This document shows, piece by piece, positions 26,001 through 41,000 of a DNA stretch of 64,000 bases. Source of the DNA: Ariolimax columbianus (Eukaryota > Mollusca > Gastropoda > Stylommatophora > Arionidae). The stretch's first letter is position 1. Every line of letters starts with the position of its first letter. The stretch is taken from assembly GCA_036924085.1 (NCBI GenBank), contig JAVGWX010000005.1:97192172-97256171 (forward strand), read 5' to 3'. The notes beneath the pieces are model-generated. The model was not told where the DNA came from and did not search any database. It was given only the letters and a program-made list of their open reading frames with translations. The position numbers and the translations under genes are program-made.

Positions 26001-29000
26001 TTGGGCGTCACATTTGATCGGTGCATGACATGAAAAAGTCAGATCAAGAGAAACCGAATGAGAGCAAGACAAAGAATGGCAATCATGAGGAAACTTGCTG
26101 GCCCAAGCTGGGGAGCAGACGAAAGAATACTGAAGAAACTGTACACTGGAAGAGTGAGACCAGTTCTCGAGTATGGCATTGCGGCATGGACAACAGCAGC
26201 AAAGGCAAACTTTGATAAAATTAGTAAACTTCAAAACCAAGCCATGAGAGTTATAACAGGAAGCATTTAGTCAATGCCAATTATAGAACTTGAAAAGATT
26301 ATAAATCTGCAATCCATGATCGATAGAAGAGACAGCAGAGCCCAGCAGCAAGCAGAGAAACTCAGAAGACTGACAGACCATCCAATGCATCAGAAACTAA
26401 ATAGATTTGGAAAAGGGAAACTAACGCGGAGAAACTTTGCAGAAATAGCCAAAGTAAAGATGAGCGAAGACCCTATGAACACCCTGACAACACCAAAGCC
26501 CATCCCTACTGTATGCAAACCCACCTGAAAGCAGCATATCATTCCAGAGGTGGTAGAAAATATACCAGGTATTCTAAACAAGAACAGCCAGACTGAAAAA
26601 GAAAGAAGAGACATAACCCTGAGGTACATAGCAAAATATTACCCAAGCATGGACTGGACCCATACATACATCGACGGTTCTGTAACAAACACAACACAGA
26701 ATGGAGGGGGAGGAGTATTCCTGAGCCTAACAAACGGTAGAAAAATAACACTGTCAGTGGCAACTGGAAAATTCTCAAGCAATTTCAGAGCGCAGGCAGA
26801 GGCACTGAAGGCTGCAGTAAAAGCAATGCTGACAGGCGAAAGCAATGAAAGTCAGATAGTCCTGTTTACAGATCGCCTGTCTGTGGTTACAGCATGAAAA
26901 AGCAAGAAAAAATAGAGAAATTGAAGATTTAAAAGCAGTACTCTGTCAACTATACCAGCAATTCACACCAAAAAGAGTAGTAGTACAGTGGGTTCCATCC
27001 CACTGTAACATTCAAGGCAACGAGGAGGCAGACAGACTGGCAAAAGAAGGTGCAAGATTACCACAACCAGATTCTAGTGTGACCTACGAAAAGTCCAAGA
27101 GGTTTATTAGGGCCAGATACATGGCCAAATGGGAAACAGAGCATACTGGATTCACAAAAAAATGATGCCTATTACCAGTTGAGCAGAAGAGAGCAGGTCA
27201 TGGTCTTCAGACCCCGCACATGGCACAAAAGACTGAGGTACCATCTATTCAATAAACTGAAGATAGGTGGCACTGACGAATGCACCTGTGGTACAGGGAA
27301 AAGGACCGCTGAACATCTGCTGCAAAATTGCCTGACATACGAGGACCAGAGAAAGCACATGTGGCCTTCCCCAGTGCCAACACTAGACAAGCTCTATGGC
27401 AGTGTCGACAGCCTCAGGATGACAGCTGCTTTCTTCGAACAAATACAAGTTGACGTCTGACAGTGTACGCAGAAGAAGAAGAAGATATCCCCTCTATGAT
27501 AAGGACTCCACACCTGTACATAGTACTCTAGGTCTAACCAATGCTTTATACAGTTTGACTATGACTTCCTTGCTCCTTTGTTTAACATTTCTTTTTACCA
27601 TACCTAACATTGCATTTGCCTTTTTCACTGTTACCTGGACTTGCTCACTCACCTTACCTGTATGAACTATTATAACCCCTAGGTCTTTTTCCTTATTTAT
27701 CTTTCTAATATTGTTCTTGCTCATTCTGTAATTATGTTTCATATTGGATCTACCCATGCGAATGACTGTACATTTATCTACATTAAACTCCATTTGCCAT
27801 CGTACATACCATTCTCAAATCCGATCTCAAAATATCCACTTCTGTTTTAGATAAGACACTAATGCATAGCTTTGTGTCATCAGCAAATTTTGCAATCATG
27901 GATCCGTTATCAATGTCCAAATGATTTATATATATCAAGAACGAAATTGGTCCCAAAACCGAGCCTTTTGGCACTCCATATTTTACTTCACATCACTCAG
28001 AGTACTCCTTATTTATGCCCACTCTCTGTCTTCTTCTGATTAACAAATTTTCAATCCATTTGGCAACTTCCCCACCTATTCCATGTAATTTTAACTTTCG
28101 AAATAATCTTTGATGAGGTACTTTATCAAAGGCCTTTGCAAAATCTAGATAAATAACATCCACTGGCTCTCCTTTATCTATCATTTTGGTAACCTCCTCC
28201 ATGAATTCTAATAGATTTGTTAAACACCATCTCCCTCTAGTAAACCCATGCTGACTATTTCTGATTAGATTAAACTTATCTAAATGCATTACACTGTTTT
28301 CTTTGATTATTGACTATAACAATTTACAAACTATGGTTGTTAAACTCATCGGTCTATAAGTTGCTGGATCTGATTTTTTGCTCTTTTTGAATAATGGGAT
28401 CACTCCTGCATCTTTCCAATCCCGTGAAACAATCCCTTTTGCAAGTGATTGAATACATAATATAGCTAATGGTTTTGCTAGTTGGTCTCTAATTTCAAAC
28501 AACAATTTTGGATGAATACCATCTTTACCTGGATATTTATCCACTTTCAACCCCCCCCCCCCCCCCCCCAAGTTTTAAAAAACCATTTCCACTGTAATAC
28601 AGATTGATCTTAATCCGCTGTATCCATGTCTCTTAGAAAAATATCTATAGGCCCTGGGATCTTGGAGTAGTCCTCTTTTGTGTAGACTGTGCCAAAGTAT
28701 TGATTGAGTAGATTATCTGCCTCCCTTTTCTCACTTATTATTTTACCTCTGCTGTCGATGAGAGGGCCTACTTTATCTTTCATTATTTGTTTATTTCTAA
28801 CATAAAATGAGAAGCTATTACTATCAGTCTTGATCCTCTGAGGAAGTTGTTTTTTTAAGTCTATTTTTACTGTTTTATTCACTTTCTATGTTTTGCTTGT
28901 CCAAATATTTTAAACATGTTTCTTTTGATTTACCTGGCTCTATATATTTTTTCCATGCTTTAGTTTTAGCTCTTCTACATTTAACTACAAATCTAGTTAT

Positions 29001-32000
29001 CCACTTTTTAGGCTTAGGGTTTACCTCCCTACATGGAATACATTCCTCTTTTAGCTTTTCTAGAACTGTTTTAAAACTCTCCCACTCTTGTTGAACATCT
29101 ATTCCTCTGACAATATCTTTCCAGATTATGTGGCTCGCTGCCTCTTTCATCTTCTTAACATCTGCCTTAGAGTAGTCATATGTTCACATGTTTATGTTTA
29201 TTTCTTTCCATGCTATTAGATCCCAACGGATGATTTGATGGTCACTTGAGCTAAACAGTTCCCCAATGGCAACGTTTTCAATCATATTTTCCTCTGTAAT
29301 AAAAACTGTCCAGTGTTTTTTTGCCTCTGATGGCTGCTACTACATGTTAAATAAAAAGAATTGTCAGTTATGCACTAAACAAAAGGTTTTTACTCTACAA
29401 ATGCTTCTGCATTATCCCATTTAATTTTTGGAAAGTTGAAATTTTCCATTAAAAATTATTTCCCTTCACTTGCTTTTTCTATGCTACTTATCAGCTCCTC
29501 ACCTTCCTCTTTTTGACTTGATGGACATCTATAGTATACCCCAATCACTGTTTTTTCACTTCCACTTTCTATTTCTCCCCATACACTTTCATTTTTATTA
29601 CCACATGATAAATCATCTTTGATCTTTATATTAACTGAATTTGCACAGTAAAATAAGATGCCACCTCCCTTAGCATTGTCTCCAACTATCCTATCTTTCC
29701 TTTACATTGTATATCCCTCTATTTAAAGTTCCCTATCTGCAATGTTCTCATATGTTCATGATTCTGTTAATCCTATTATATCTGGTTTTTCTTCTTCTAC
29801 ATACAGTTCCAATTCTTCTCTTTTATTTACTATGCTTTTCACATTTACATAAAAAGATTTTAATTTGTAATTTTATTGTTTTTCCAATTTTTGCTTTTGC
29901 TTTATCATTTTTATTTGTACTTCTACAAGGGCAGATGCCCCACTGCATGTCCCATCTGCACTGAGAACTGGATGTAGATGGGAGGAGGAATTGCTGCTTA
30001 GCGGGCTAGGTTCGAGCAGCTTATTACTCCGCTGCATTGAGGCAAGTGTTATGGAGGGTGGTTAACTGATGTGGGAGTCCATCTTAATAGACTTAAACAC
30101 TAGAGCAAAGTAGACCCACAGCCTATTAGACGTCATCTATGCTGCTCATAACAAACCACCTAACCATGCCGGTGTTATGCCATGTCACCCAACTAGTTGC
30201 CTCTTACAGCATGCTCTCTATGAAGTAATTGTGCTATTATTGTCTTTGTCATATGCAAAGACCCTGATGGACCACTCAGGACATGGAAAACCTGATTGGT
30301 GGTAAACGAAAGTGCACTGGGGGTGGCTGGTTTTTGGGCAAAGACTATGTGAGGTTGCTGGACATAGAAAGTAAGTAAGTAACCCTTGCATAGCAGTTTA
30401 CATAACACCAGCTTATTTCAACATTGTGCCCCTACCATGTCAACAACTACGATGTCAAAAATACCTTGTCAACTAATACCATGTCAACCACTACCATGTC
30501 AAACATTGACATATCAACCACTATCATATCCTCCACTACCATATCAAGAACTACCATGTCAACCCCTACTATGTCAACCACTACCATGTCAACCACTACC
30601 ATGTCAACCACTACCATATCAACCACATCCACATCAACCACTACCACAACAACCCCATCCACATCAACCACTAACATGTCAAAAATACCTTGTCAACTAC
30701 TTCCATATAAACGACTATGTGAACCACTACCATATCAATCCTTACCATATCAACCACTACCATGCCAACCACTGCCATTTCAACCTCTACAATTTCAACC
30801 ACAACCATGTCAACCACTACCATATCAACAACAACCGTGGCAACCACAACCATGTTAACCACTCCCATATCAACCCCTACCACATCAGTCACTACCATAT
30901 CAACCACTAGCATCTCAACCACTACCCTATCAACCACCATACTAATCCATAATATGCCAACCCCTACCATGTCACCTTAGCCATGGCTAGGCTTCTTCTC
31001 CCTTGGTGCTTGAGGTGACAAAAGATGAAGATGAACTAATAACACAGAAGTGTAATGTGCCACAAGCTTACTAACGTTTGTCACAGCGTCGTCCCCTGTA
31101 TCCAGCCTGGCACACACACTTTCCAGTAAATCGGTCGCACGACTTGTTGCTGAGACAGTCACACTTAAATTCACAGTTTGGGCCATACTGCCCAACATCG
31201 CAGGCTGAAAGAGTGCACATTATCAAAAACATGTAAAGGTAGTCTCAAACCAGATAATGCTAACAGAGATGAAGTGTTTAATTTTAGTTCCTTTTCTTGC
31301 TGTATTGCCACTTTAATATTAAGCCAGGTACCAATTTACACATGAGTAGGCTGAAGCGAGTCTTTACCAGGGTAAATACCCTGTATCTTTACTGGGCGAT
31401 TGGCAAAAAAAAATGATGATTTTTGTTCTCATTGTTGTGGTCCACCGGGCCCTGGAGGACTTACAGCAATACTTGAATTTATTTCCAGTTAGGGGCCATA
31501 ACTTGGGTACAGGTAAAAAATGGATGAGTCAAAACCATAGCATTTAAATTGCTTGTAAATGTACTTAGACAACTGAAAAACACTTTAGGTATAATTACAA
31601 ATATCACAAATATAAGAGTTTCAATGTAGATAATTAACAAGAAACGATTGTGCTCTGTTTGATTCAAAGTGCACACTTTTTTACGTATGTCGGACATAAG
31701 TGGGGTCTGCGTGGACAAACGTCAAGAAGATGATGTAATTTGAATCAGACGTAGGAGCAAATGGAGCTAAGACAATGTATTTCTGTATATGGGTGGGGTA
31801 TAAAGGCAGCTTGCCAATGCAGTTTCCATGCAATGTGTAGGGTAGGTTTGTATTTCACCTTTGATAGAGAATAACCTATACCAGGAATCTTCAACCATTT
31901 TTCTCTTGTCCATCCTTTTCACTATATGTCAGGTTGTAATTTCTACCTTTCCTGGATGGTCTGACTCACTCCAAATAATGAGCACTCACTTGGCCATCAC

Positions 32001-35000
32001 TGTAAATGAGCATGACTCGCGGTTAAAAAAGGAAAAGGCATCAAGGAAGGGAACTGACCACCCGACCTCACACAAGCTGTGGCTCAGCCTACTGAAGTCT
32101 TTAACACTTTATTTCTGGCCAGTGGTTAAGTCACTGTTATTATTTTTAAATTATTTTTAAAATGAAAAAAGCAATTGAAAATTTTGATGAATTTTAAAAC
32201 TTGAAAAAAATTAGTTAAAAGAAATTCATAAATATTACTTAACAGACTAAACTAAAGAATAATTCTGCCCTTGAAATCCTAACATTCCCCAACTGCCCAC
32301 TGCCCATTCCCCACCTTCTCTCCCTTTTTCTCATTTAGAGACTTGATTGTAAGAGGTCAAGAGTTATAGACATGATTGCAATTGGCCTCAGTATTAGAGA
32401 CTTGATTATGGTAGGTCTCATTGTTAGAGACTTGATTGTAATAGGTCTCAATGTTATAGGCTTGATTGTAGTAGATTTCACTCTTTCCAACTTGATTGTA
32501 GTAACTCTCGGTATTAGAGACTTGATTGTAATAGGTCTTAAATTTAGAGATGATTGTAGTAACTCTCAGTGTTAGAACTTAACACATTCCGGACCAATGA
32601 CCGATATAACGGACTCTTATTTAAACCCTAGAAGACCATTAACCGATAATTCGGTTTTTGTTTTGTAGAGTCGTGATTCGGGTTTTGTGTTAACCAAACT
32701 ACTTAAAAATTACAACCAGAACTAGAACAGCTTCCGTTCGTAACATTTGAGTGGTCCCAAGCGTGTTTAGGTACTGAATAAGTGATATATTTGTATTTTT
32801 AAGTAGCTAAACTGTGTTGTTCATTCCTAAAAAAATAATGCCAACGCCCACTGCTTCTACCAGACCAAAACGATATAGTGCAGAACAAGCTACAGCTGTG
32901 TTTCAAAGCTTATTAGTTAGTGATTCTGATACAGAATTAGACGATTCAGAGGATAGCGATTACAGTGATAGTACTAGTAGTACTAGTAGACCTAGTACTA
33001 AGAAATCAAAACGGTCTGGCTTAGGGTTAGTTGGTGGTTGCTTCCAGTCAGGGACTATCAGTGCTCCTGAATCATCAAGCAGCAGCGATGAGACTGATTT
33101 AGAGGATATAACAGGTACATCTAGAGTTGATGGTGATGGAAATAATGGCAATTCTGCAAGGAGAAAGGCAAATTCCATACCACTGAGGACTACAAGGCCT
33201 GGTGATGGGTGGCGTGATGCCTAAAATATTGGAAGTTGTGAATTTTTTAACATTTTTTTTTATTTTGGTCATTGAGGAAAATTGTACATAATCTCAACAT
33301 TTTTGGAGATAAATGCATAAAATAAACAGTGTTTTGAGGGACTTTGGATACTATTCTGCAAAATTACCAGACAAATTGAAATCAACAATTCAGGCCAATG
33401 AAAAATGATAGTGAGTTACAATATTTTGACTCATAAATTATCTACCCGTTAACATTTTTTTTTGTACAACATAATTATTTTTTCAAATAATGAAATATCA
33501 GCAATTTACTGATATTTTCATTTTCTGTACCCATTTTTCTTTACAATGATATATAATGAGTACTATATTTGTCTATGTTATGGTGTGTAATAGTCAGTTG
33601 TAAAAGAGATGCAGTGAAATTTTGCTTCAGCTGAAAATTAATTTGGTCCAAACCTAAAAAGAATCAAGTCCTGAAAGAGTTAATTGTAGTAGCTCTCAAT
33701 ATTAGAGACAGGTTGTGATGTCTCAATCAATGTTATCGGCTTGATTGTAGTAGATTTCACCATTAGAGACTTGATTGTAATAGGTCTCAAATTTAGAGAC
33801 TTGATTATAGTAGCTCTCAGTGTTAGAGACTTGATTTCAGTAAGTCTCAGTGTTAGTCTTGTTTGTAATAGCACTCAGTGTTAGAGTTTTGATTGTACAA
33901 GGTCTCTGTGCTTTCTGGGATAAGATAAACATTTCCTTCCTCGTAGTCTTGTCCACCTCAACTGTAAGGCAGATTCCACTTTACATCTGGATAAAATATA
34001 ACTTATCCTGAACGAAGATTGCTACAAATTATTTGGCTGCAAGTGAGGGGAACTATAACTGTTCTGTCTCTCAGACACTGCATATGATGTTCAGTTCAGT
34101 TCAGATGCCATCTCTGCATCGAATGTCGGCTGCAATGGATCTCCAGTGTACTCTATCTCTTGCCCTAATTGTGCTATCTGAGAGGCTTTTCCCAGTCCAT
34201 CTCCTGATGTTATCCACCCACTTAAAGCGTTGTCTGCCTCTTGAATGACTGCCTTCCATCCTACCCTCCAGTATAGTTTTCAATAAGGAGGTATGTCTTG
34301 TTATATGACCAAAATAATGTATTTGTCTAATCCTGATTTTGGTCATTAATTCTCATTTCACCCCCAACTTTTCCAATAACTCCAAATTTATTTTCTTCTC
34401 TTTCCAAGAAATGTGACTCAATCTCCTATATAACCACATTTTGAAGGCTTCAATACTCTTTTCCAACTTGTTATTCATTGTCCATGTTTCTGCGCCATAA
34501 AGTAGTTATGAGTATACATAACACTTGACAATTCTCATTTTCAAATTCTGATTTATCTGTTTGTATCCATGTTTCTTTGGAAAATATCTACAGGCTCTGG
34601 GATCTTGGAGCGGTCTTCTATTCAGTAAACTGTGCTAAAGCACTGATTGAATGGAGTAGCTGCCTCCCTTTTCTCACTTATTATTTTTCCTGTGCTATCT
34701 ATGAGAGGGCATACTTTGTCTTTCATTCTTTGTTTATTTCTAACATAAGAAAAGAAGCTTTAACTATGAATTTTGATCCTATGGCCAAGTTTTCTGTAAA
34801 GTCTATTTTTCCTGCTTTATTCATTTTCTGAGCTATGTTTTGCTTGTCCAAATATTTTAAATATGTTTCTTTTGATTTACCTGCCTCTATATATTTTTTC
34901 CATGCTTTAGTTTTAGCTCTTCTACATTTAACTACAAATCTAGTTTTCCACTTTTTAGGCTTGGGGTTTACCTCCCTACATGGAATACATTCCTCTTTTA

Positions 35001-38000
35001 GCTTTTCTAGAACTGCTTTAAAACTCTTCCCCTCTTGTTCAACATCTGTTCCTCTGACAATATCTTTCCAGATTATGTGGCTCGCTGCCTCTTTCATCCT
35101 CTTAACATCTGCCTTAGAGTAGTCGTATGTTCGCGAGTTTATGTTTTTTTCTTTCCCTGCAATAAGATCCCAACGGATGATTTGATAGTCACTTGAGCCA
35201 AACAGTTCCCCAACGGCAACGTTTTCAATCATTTTTTCTTCTGTAATAAATACTGTTGAGTGTTTTTTTGCCTCTGGTGGCTGCTTCTACATGTTGAATA
35301 AAAAAAATTGTCAGTTATTCACTGAACAAAAGGTTTTTACTCTACAAGTGCTTCTGCATTATCCCATTTTATTTTTGGAAAGTTGAAATCCCCCATTAAT
35401 AATAATTTCCCTTCACTTGCTTTTTCTATGCTACTTATCAGCTCCTCATCTTCCTCTTTTTGACTTGATGGACATCTGGAGTATACTCCAACCAGTGTTT
35501 TTTTCACCAACTTTCTATTTCTACCCATACACTTTCATTTTTGTTGCCTATTTGGGACATTCTTTCTAGAGTGATATTTTAAAATCCAGAAAGCTAATTC
35601 AAATTCAACAGGTTTTATACCTCTATGATTGGTGGCGTGGTCACTGCCATGTGTTGGAGAGTATTTATCCTACAAAGATTAGACTGTACTATGAGTCATG
35701 TTTATGACATGCTCTCAGTATGGCAGTAACCTGGTTTCATCTCTGATTTCCATTTTGCATTTTTTTATATTCTGTTAATACATTTCTAAGATAGGAGAAT
35801 CTATTTATCTGTTCCAGCGGTTGATCATCTATTGTTATCTGTAAAACAGATTTCCTGTCTACTTTGCTTATTTCATAGTTTTGGTTTCGCAGTGCTAATG
35901 TCCAATCCATATATCTGACTTGTGTTCTGTATTGAATCCTCAATTACTATAATTCTTGTTTGCATTGAGCTAGCTGAACTGTGTCATCCACATATCTTAA
36001 ATTATTTTTGGATACTCCACCAATGACTCCTGGCTTTTCCCAATATCTGTTTAAAAAAGGGTTCTATGTAAATATTAAATAGACAAGGGAACAGTTTGCA
36101 TCCTTGTAACACTACTCTTTTTAAATCTATACATGGTGAGTAAAGCTTACAGTTACGTTCCAGTATAGGTCATTAATCCTACCAGACCGCTGTACCCTTT
36201 TTCCGGTAATTTCCTTAACTGACGCTATACCGCTGGACCGGTTTTGCGGTACTTTAGGTAGTACGTAATAAAATGTGTCAGAATCTAAAAATAACCAACC
36301 AATCGTGGTCAATCCTCGTGATTAGTCATTGCAAATGGCTGCCCCCATGTTTGAATTGATTTTGTGGGGTTTAACGTGAACAAATTCGGAAAATTGACAA
36401 TGAAATGAGCGGATGATGAACCAAGCACTTCAATAGGAAATAAAGGTAAGTCTAGGCTTATGACAGTCCAACAGGTGATCAATAATTTGGTTGATTCAGA
36501 CTCTGTTCAAGTGAAACAGACAGAGAGAGCTCGAGTGCGAGTGATGAGATGAAGGCTTTTCTTGGACTTAGGATCTATATAGAATACTCATGTATAAAGC
36601 CCAGCTATCAGGATTATTGGACAAATGAGGGCTCTTTGTTGTGTTTACTCCCGGATTTCGAAATGGTATGACTCGAGACAGATTCTTTGCCTTTTTCTGG
36701 GTGGATTGGCACACAAAGGTGGAATATTGACGCTAGATGAAAGGTAAACCTATTTTCTACAATGTCTCCAAGTTACATCTTATTCTAACCACTTGTTTGC
36801 ATGTAACTAACATTTTTCTATATCATGTTGGTTTTTTTCTCTTTAATGCTCTGGAGCCCAGGAATGGGGGACAGTTAGGTTCAGGGCCTCAGGTATGGTA
36901 GGGTTAATTAAGTATTCTTGTGTCTTTTCCATCCATACTGGTATTTTCCATTTAGGTAATAAATTTCTCCTAATGAGCCTTGTCAAAGGCCTTTTTGTAG
37001 CCTTTAAAAGACATATAAATGCTTCTTTGTACTTCAACATATTATTCTGCTAGTATCCTTATATAGAATATTGCTCTATTATACAGATCTCTAACTGTCA
37101 TCATTTCAGTTGTTTCTGTGACCTACTTACGTTTCTCACAAGCAGCTCCCTGCCATCCTGCAGAACAGTTGCACATGCCACTAGTGGGATGACACGATCC
37201 CCTCTGCATACAGAAACATCTGTACATACAATTCTGTCCATACATCCCTTGTGGACATGCTGGAGGTGACCCATGCAAGAAAACAAAACATGAATCAGAC
37301 ACATGTGTTTCATTATACAGCATTTCACATTTCATTTCATTCGAAACCATTATCAAACAAGTTTTTCTCTTTATTTTCACCTCACAATAGTTAAGGTATT
37401 CTTTCTTGAGAGAGATATTTTCAAATCCAGAAAGCTAATTCAAACTCAGCAGGTTTTTCACCTGTATGATTGGAGGCGTGGTCAATGTCATGGTGGGAGC
37501 ATATCTGCCATAGAGAAATTAGACTATATTTTTAATCACCCGTATGTGCACAGCAAATGGCTGTCATATATAACAGCCAAATTTGAGGATGTGCCTGAGA
37601 GTTACCCTGAAAGGGAAGTAATAATTAGCACTTCTTCTTTTTCAATCAACTGATGCTATGCTTCTAGCCCAATGAGGTTCACGAAAGAGACTGCATTTCA
37701 GGTCTTCTCGCATCCCCCACAGCTTTTTGAGCATGGTCGCTTCTCCAACCAGACTGCCTTTCTTTGGTCTGCTTATATTCTGGTGTTTGTTAGTGTGCTC
37801 TGCAATCACACATGGTGGTGTCTTTATGACCCATTCTGTGGAAGTGGGCCTTGAGTCTGCAATATTCCGGTCTGAGTCTGAAGATCTTTGTCTGCCCATC
37901 TCTGCCAAGTTTGTCTTTTCTGTTATTTTCTGGATTGTATTCTTTGTGTTGTTCTCTCAATTTCGTCCTCATGGATCGTTTCATGAGTGTTTTTGCTTCT

Positions 38001-41000
38001 TTATGGCTCTGCGGATGGTGTCTGTGTGCCACCACTTTCGGCTTTTGTGAGCACACCTGCCATTCATTTCCAATGATCCCATAGTGGGCCAGAATCTACT
38101 TTGGCACTAGATCTGTTTTTAGTGACAGAAAGCCAATGTTATATTTTATTTTGTGTGAGAGTCTATCTTGTTTGGGATTTGAGATGGCTTGGAGTCTGCT
38201 ACTGGAGTTTGCTAGAATGACCATTTTCCCTGTAGTATTTTGGCTGATATGAATCTGCATTGTTGCATGTGCTGCGGTTGCTTCAGCTCTGAAATTGGTA
38301 CTGATCTCTCCTGTGGTATGGAGTGGTTTTCTATGTTGTTGTTGAAGTGTGTGATTTAGATTCCACTGCCTCCCCTTTGTATGCTCTGTGTCTGATCCAT
38401 GTGTGTACACAGTAATGAATAACAACACACTATAACCTGCTATATTTGTAGTAAAAGTTGACTAAGGAGAGTTGGGCATAGGGCTGGATGACCCATCCTG
38501 TACAAATTATAAACCACAATAAAACTGGATCTCCACAGCCTTGGCAGAAAAGTGAGTCGTTTGGTAAGTAGCAGGCTATAAACAGAGAAATAAGGAGGCT
38601 GACTTTGTGGCAAGCAACTTTATAATATATAATTACTACACCAACCACTAATTCTGAAGCACATGAAATACTTCTACTTTGCTCAATTTAAGTGTGTCTG
38701 TGTAGGATATGTTGCTTCATATTATACAGGTTGGACTGGAAACATGGTTTTCATGCTTGTGTGACAACAGATGAGCATAAGAAGTGATGTCTGGTGGCAC
38801 TACAACTTTAAGTGTCCACTCAGATGTCCACACCCATAAAAACGCCTGAGTAAAGCCCTTGGTCCAACATGGTACCCCAAAGGCAAAAGACCAAAATGAG
38901 TTTAAACAACATTTTGTTCTCTGACATCAGATACCTGTTATGTGTGATTGAATATCAAGATTACAGAGTACATCATACAGTTGTTTGCTGCAATTATGCC
39001 TGACCCATTGGCTATTAAAAAATATATTTGTGTAGTTTACTCTCTATAGCTTTTTTCTGTCAAATTAGGTGCAAGGTAACAAGTGATTTAAAGTCAGTTT
39101 TTCTTATCCTAATTAATTACTATCTATGACTTATAAGCAGATACTGTCTTGAGCATTCTAGTTTCAGACTGTCTGAGAATTGCACCTTGTCTTTTCTCCT
39201 GTCTGCAGGAATACTCCTGCTACAAGATCTCCAGGAACTGAGCATTTGCTGTAGAGAGATTGTGTTGCACATGTCTTGGAGGCCTTTGGTAAGAATTGAG
39301 AGAGCATTCCTGATTTCACTTCCGGCTATGACCACATTTAGAACCAATTTATTGTTTCAAAAAGAAAAATGTCCATATAGGGCATCTGATTATCATAGTG
39401 GTAGATCACTCGCTTTTCACTGACACGTTCTAGTCTACCAAGCTGTAAATAGGTACCTGGGTTACTATTTGGCAAGTGAAGCCAATAAGGAGGGAAATTA
39501 CTATCCCACCTCATAAGCAAGATGTGGCCTAGTACAATTAAGTCTCGGACACTTTATCCCAGGCAGCAGTGTCTGCCATGAGATTGTTTTGATCTTGATC
39601 TATTTAGAAATGCTCTCAATTCTGAAAGAACATCCCAGAAGAAGAAACAGTAGTGCAGTGACACGGAAGAACCAGGTAACAACTCACGTTCATCACATAG
39701 TGCTGACTTCCATCCAGGCTGGCACTGGCATGACCCTGTCACTGGGTCACATGATGCCCCATTCAAACAGCCACATGTATTTTTACAGTTTTCACCCCAG
39801 AAGCCTGGTAAACAACTGTGATCACATGACTTTCCTGTAGTGCCCGGCGCACAGCGACACTCTCCAGAAACATGGTTGCAGCTAAAAGTTTACACAAAAG
39901 AAAAATGGATAATGACATTCCTACTTTAATTTCCATTGTCTGTGTTCTGTCTTCAAACTTGAGATCCTAGCTAGATATATCGAGATATAGAAGAATCCTG
40001 TATACTTTAAGGAAGTAATACATAGAAAGAAATCTGGGAGAAGCTAGAAGAAAAAGAAAATTAGAGAACAAAATCTGTCAGTTGAAATATTTGGAATTCG
40101 AGAAAAGACATAACATCTAAATAAAAACCACACCAGATGGCAAAGTAGAGAGTAAAAATGTCATTGGATGGAAGCTCTTTAAAGTGGAGGGTATTGTTAA
40201 ATGGTAAAGGTAGTCCCCATGGCACACACTTGGATAAAGTGTTAGAGACTTCGCTATACTAGGTCTCAGACTGTTTATGAAATAACGTGAACTGTTCTCT
40301 TCTTCTCTGCCTTTCCTTCCATAAGTAAGTCCAATACTCATTTACAGGAAGATCAACTAGAATGGGAGTTGAACCCTGCACCATTGATGTGAAAAGTGAG
40401 TGTTTTATTGCCCCAATAAGACAGGACATAGAAGACCTTGGAGATTCATTGCATTTGACCTTCAATGTGGAGATCGCAGCTCATCTGATCTTACCTCATG
40501 ACTTACAATGAGGTCAACAGGTTTACCAGGAGTAGATACAGTATCAAACAAGATATCCACAAAAAACAAAAATGTTTCCAGCTCAACAGGGATGAATAAG
40601 TGGTTATTTTCAATCTTCACACTGAAGCTGATTGAGCTGACAGCACCCAGGAACTCATAGAAGGCTGCTTGCTTCAGGGTCAGCAAACCAGACCTGACCA
40701 AGACTCTGTTCTGCCTCCAAGTGGAAGCAGGTTGCACCAAAGTAAAAACAGAAAGTATAGACAAGTGAATCAATGCACTGATAGAATGGCCTATATACAT
40801 CTGAAACAGTATCTAAAATATAAATAGCAGAGAAAGCTATAATAGTTGACCATGATCAGCACCATTCCTATACAAGGTCTTGAAGATATCAATAACCACC
40901 AGCCTTCCCACTACTTTCTAAAGATTAAATCAGGGGTCGAAGATGTAGTGAATGAGATGACAGCAGTCAGTGGCTCATTTTGAGTTATTTAATATTCTTT

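Noticed and set aside
30386..30980. Thr/Ser/Met-rich and Val/Asp-rich open frames resembling a mucin-like protein
   Set aside because: 15-bp minisatellite in an intron; both strands are open at once and there is no signal peptide or exon structure.
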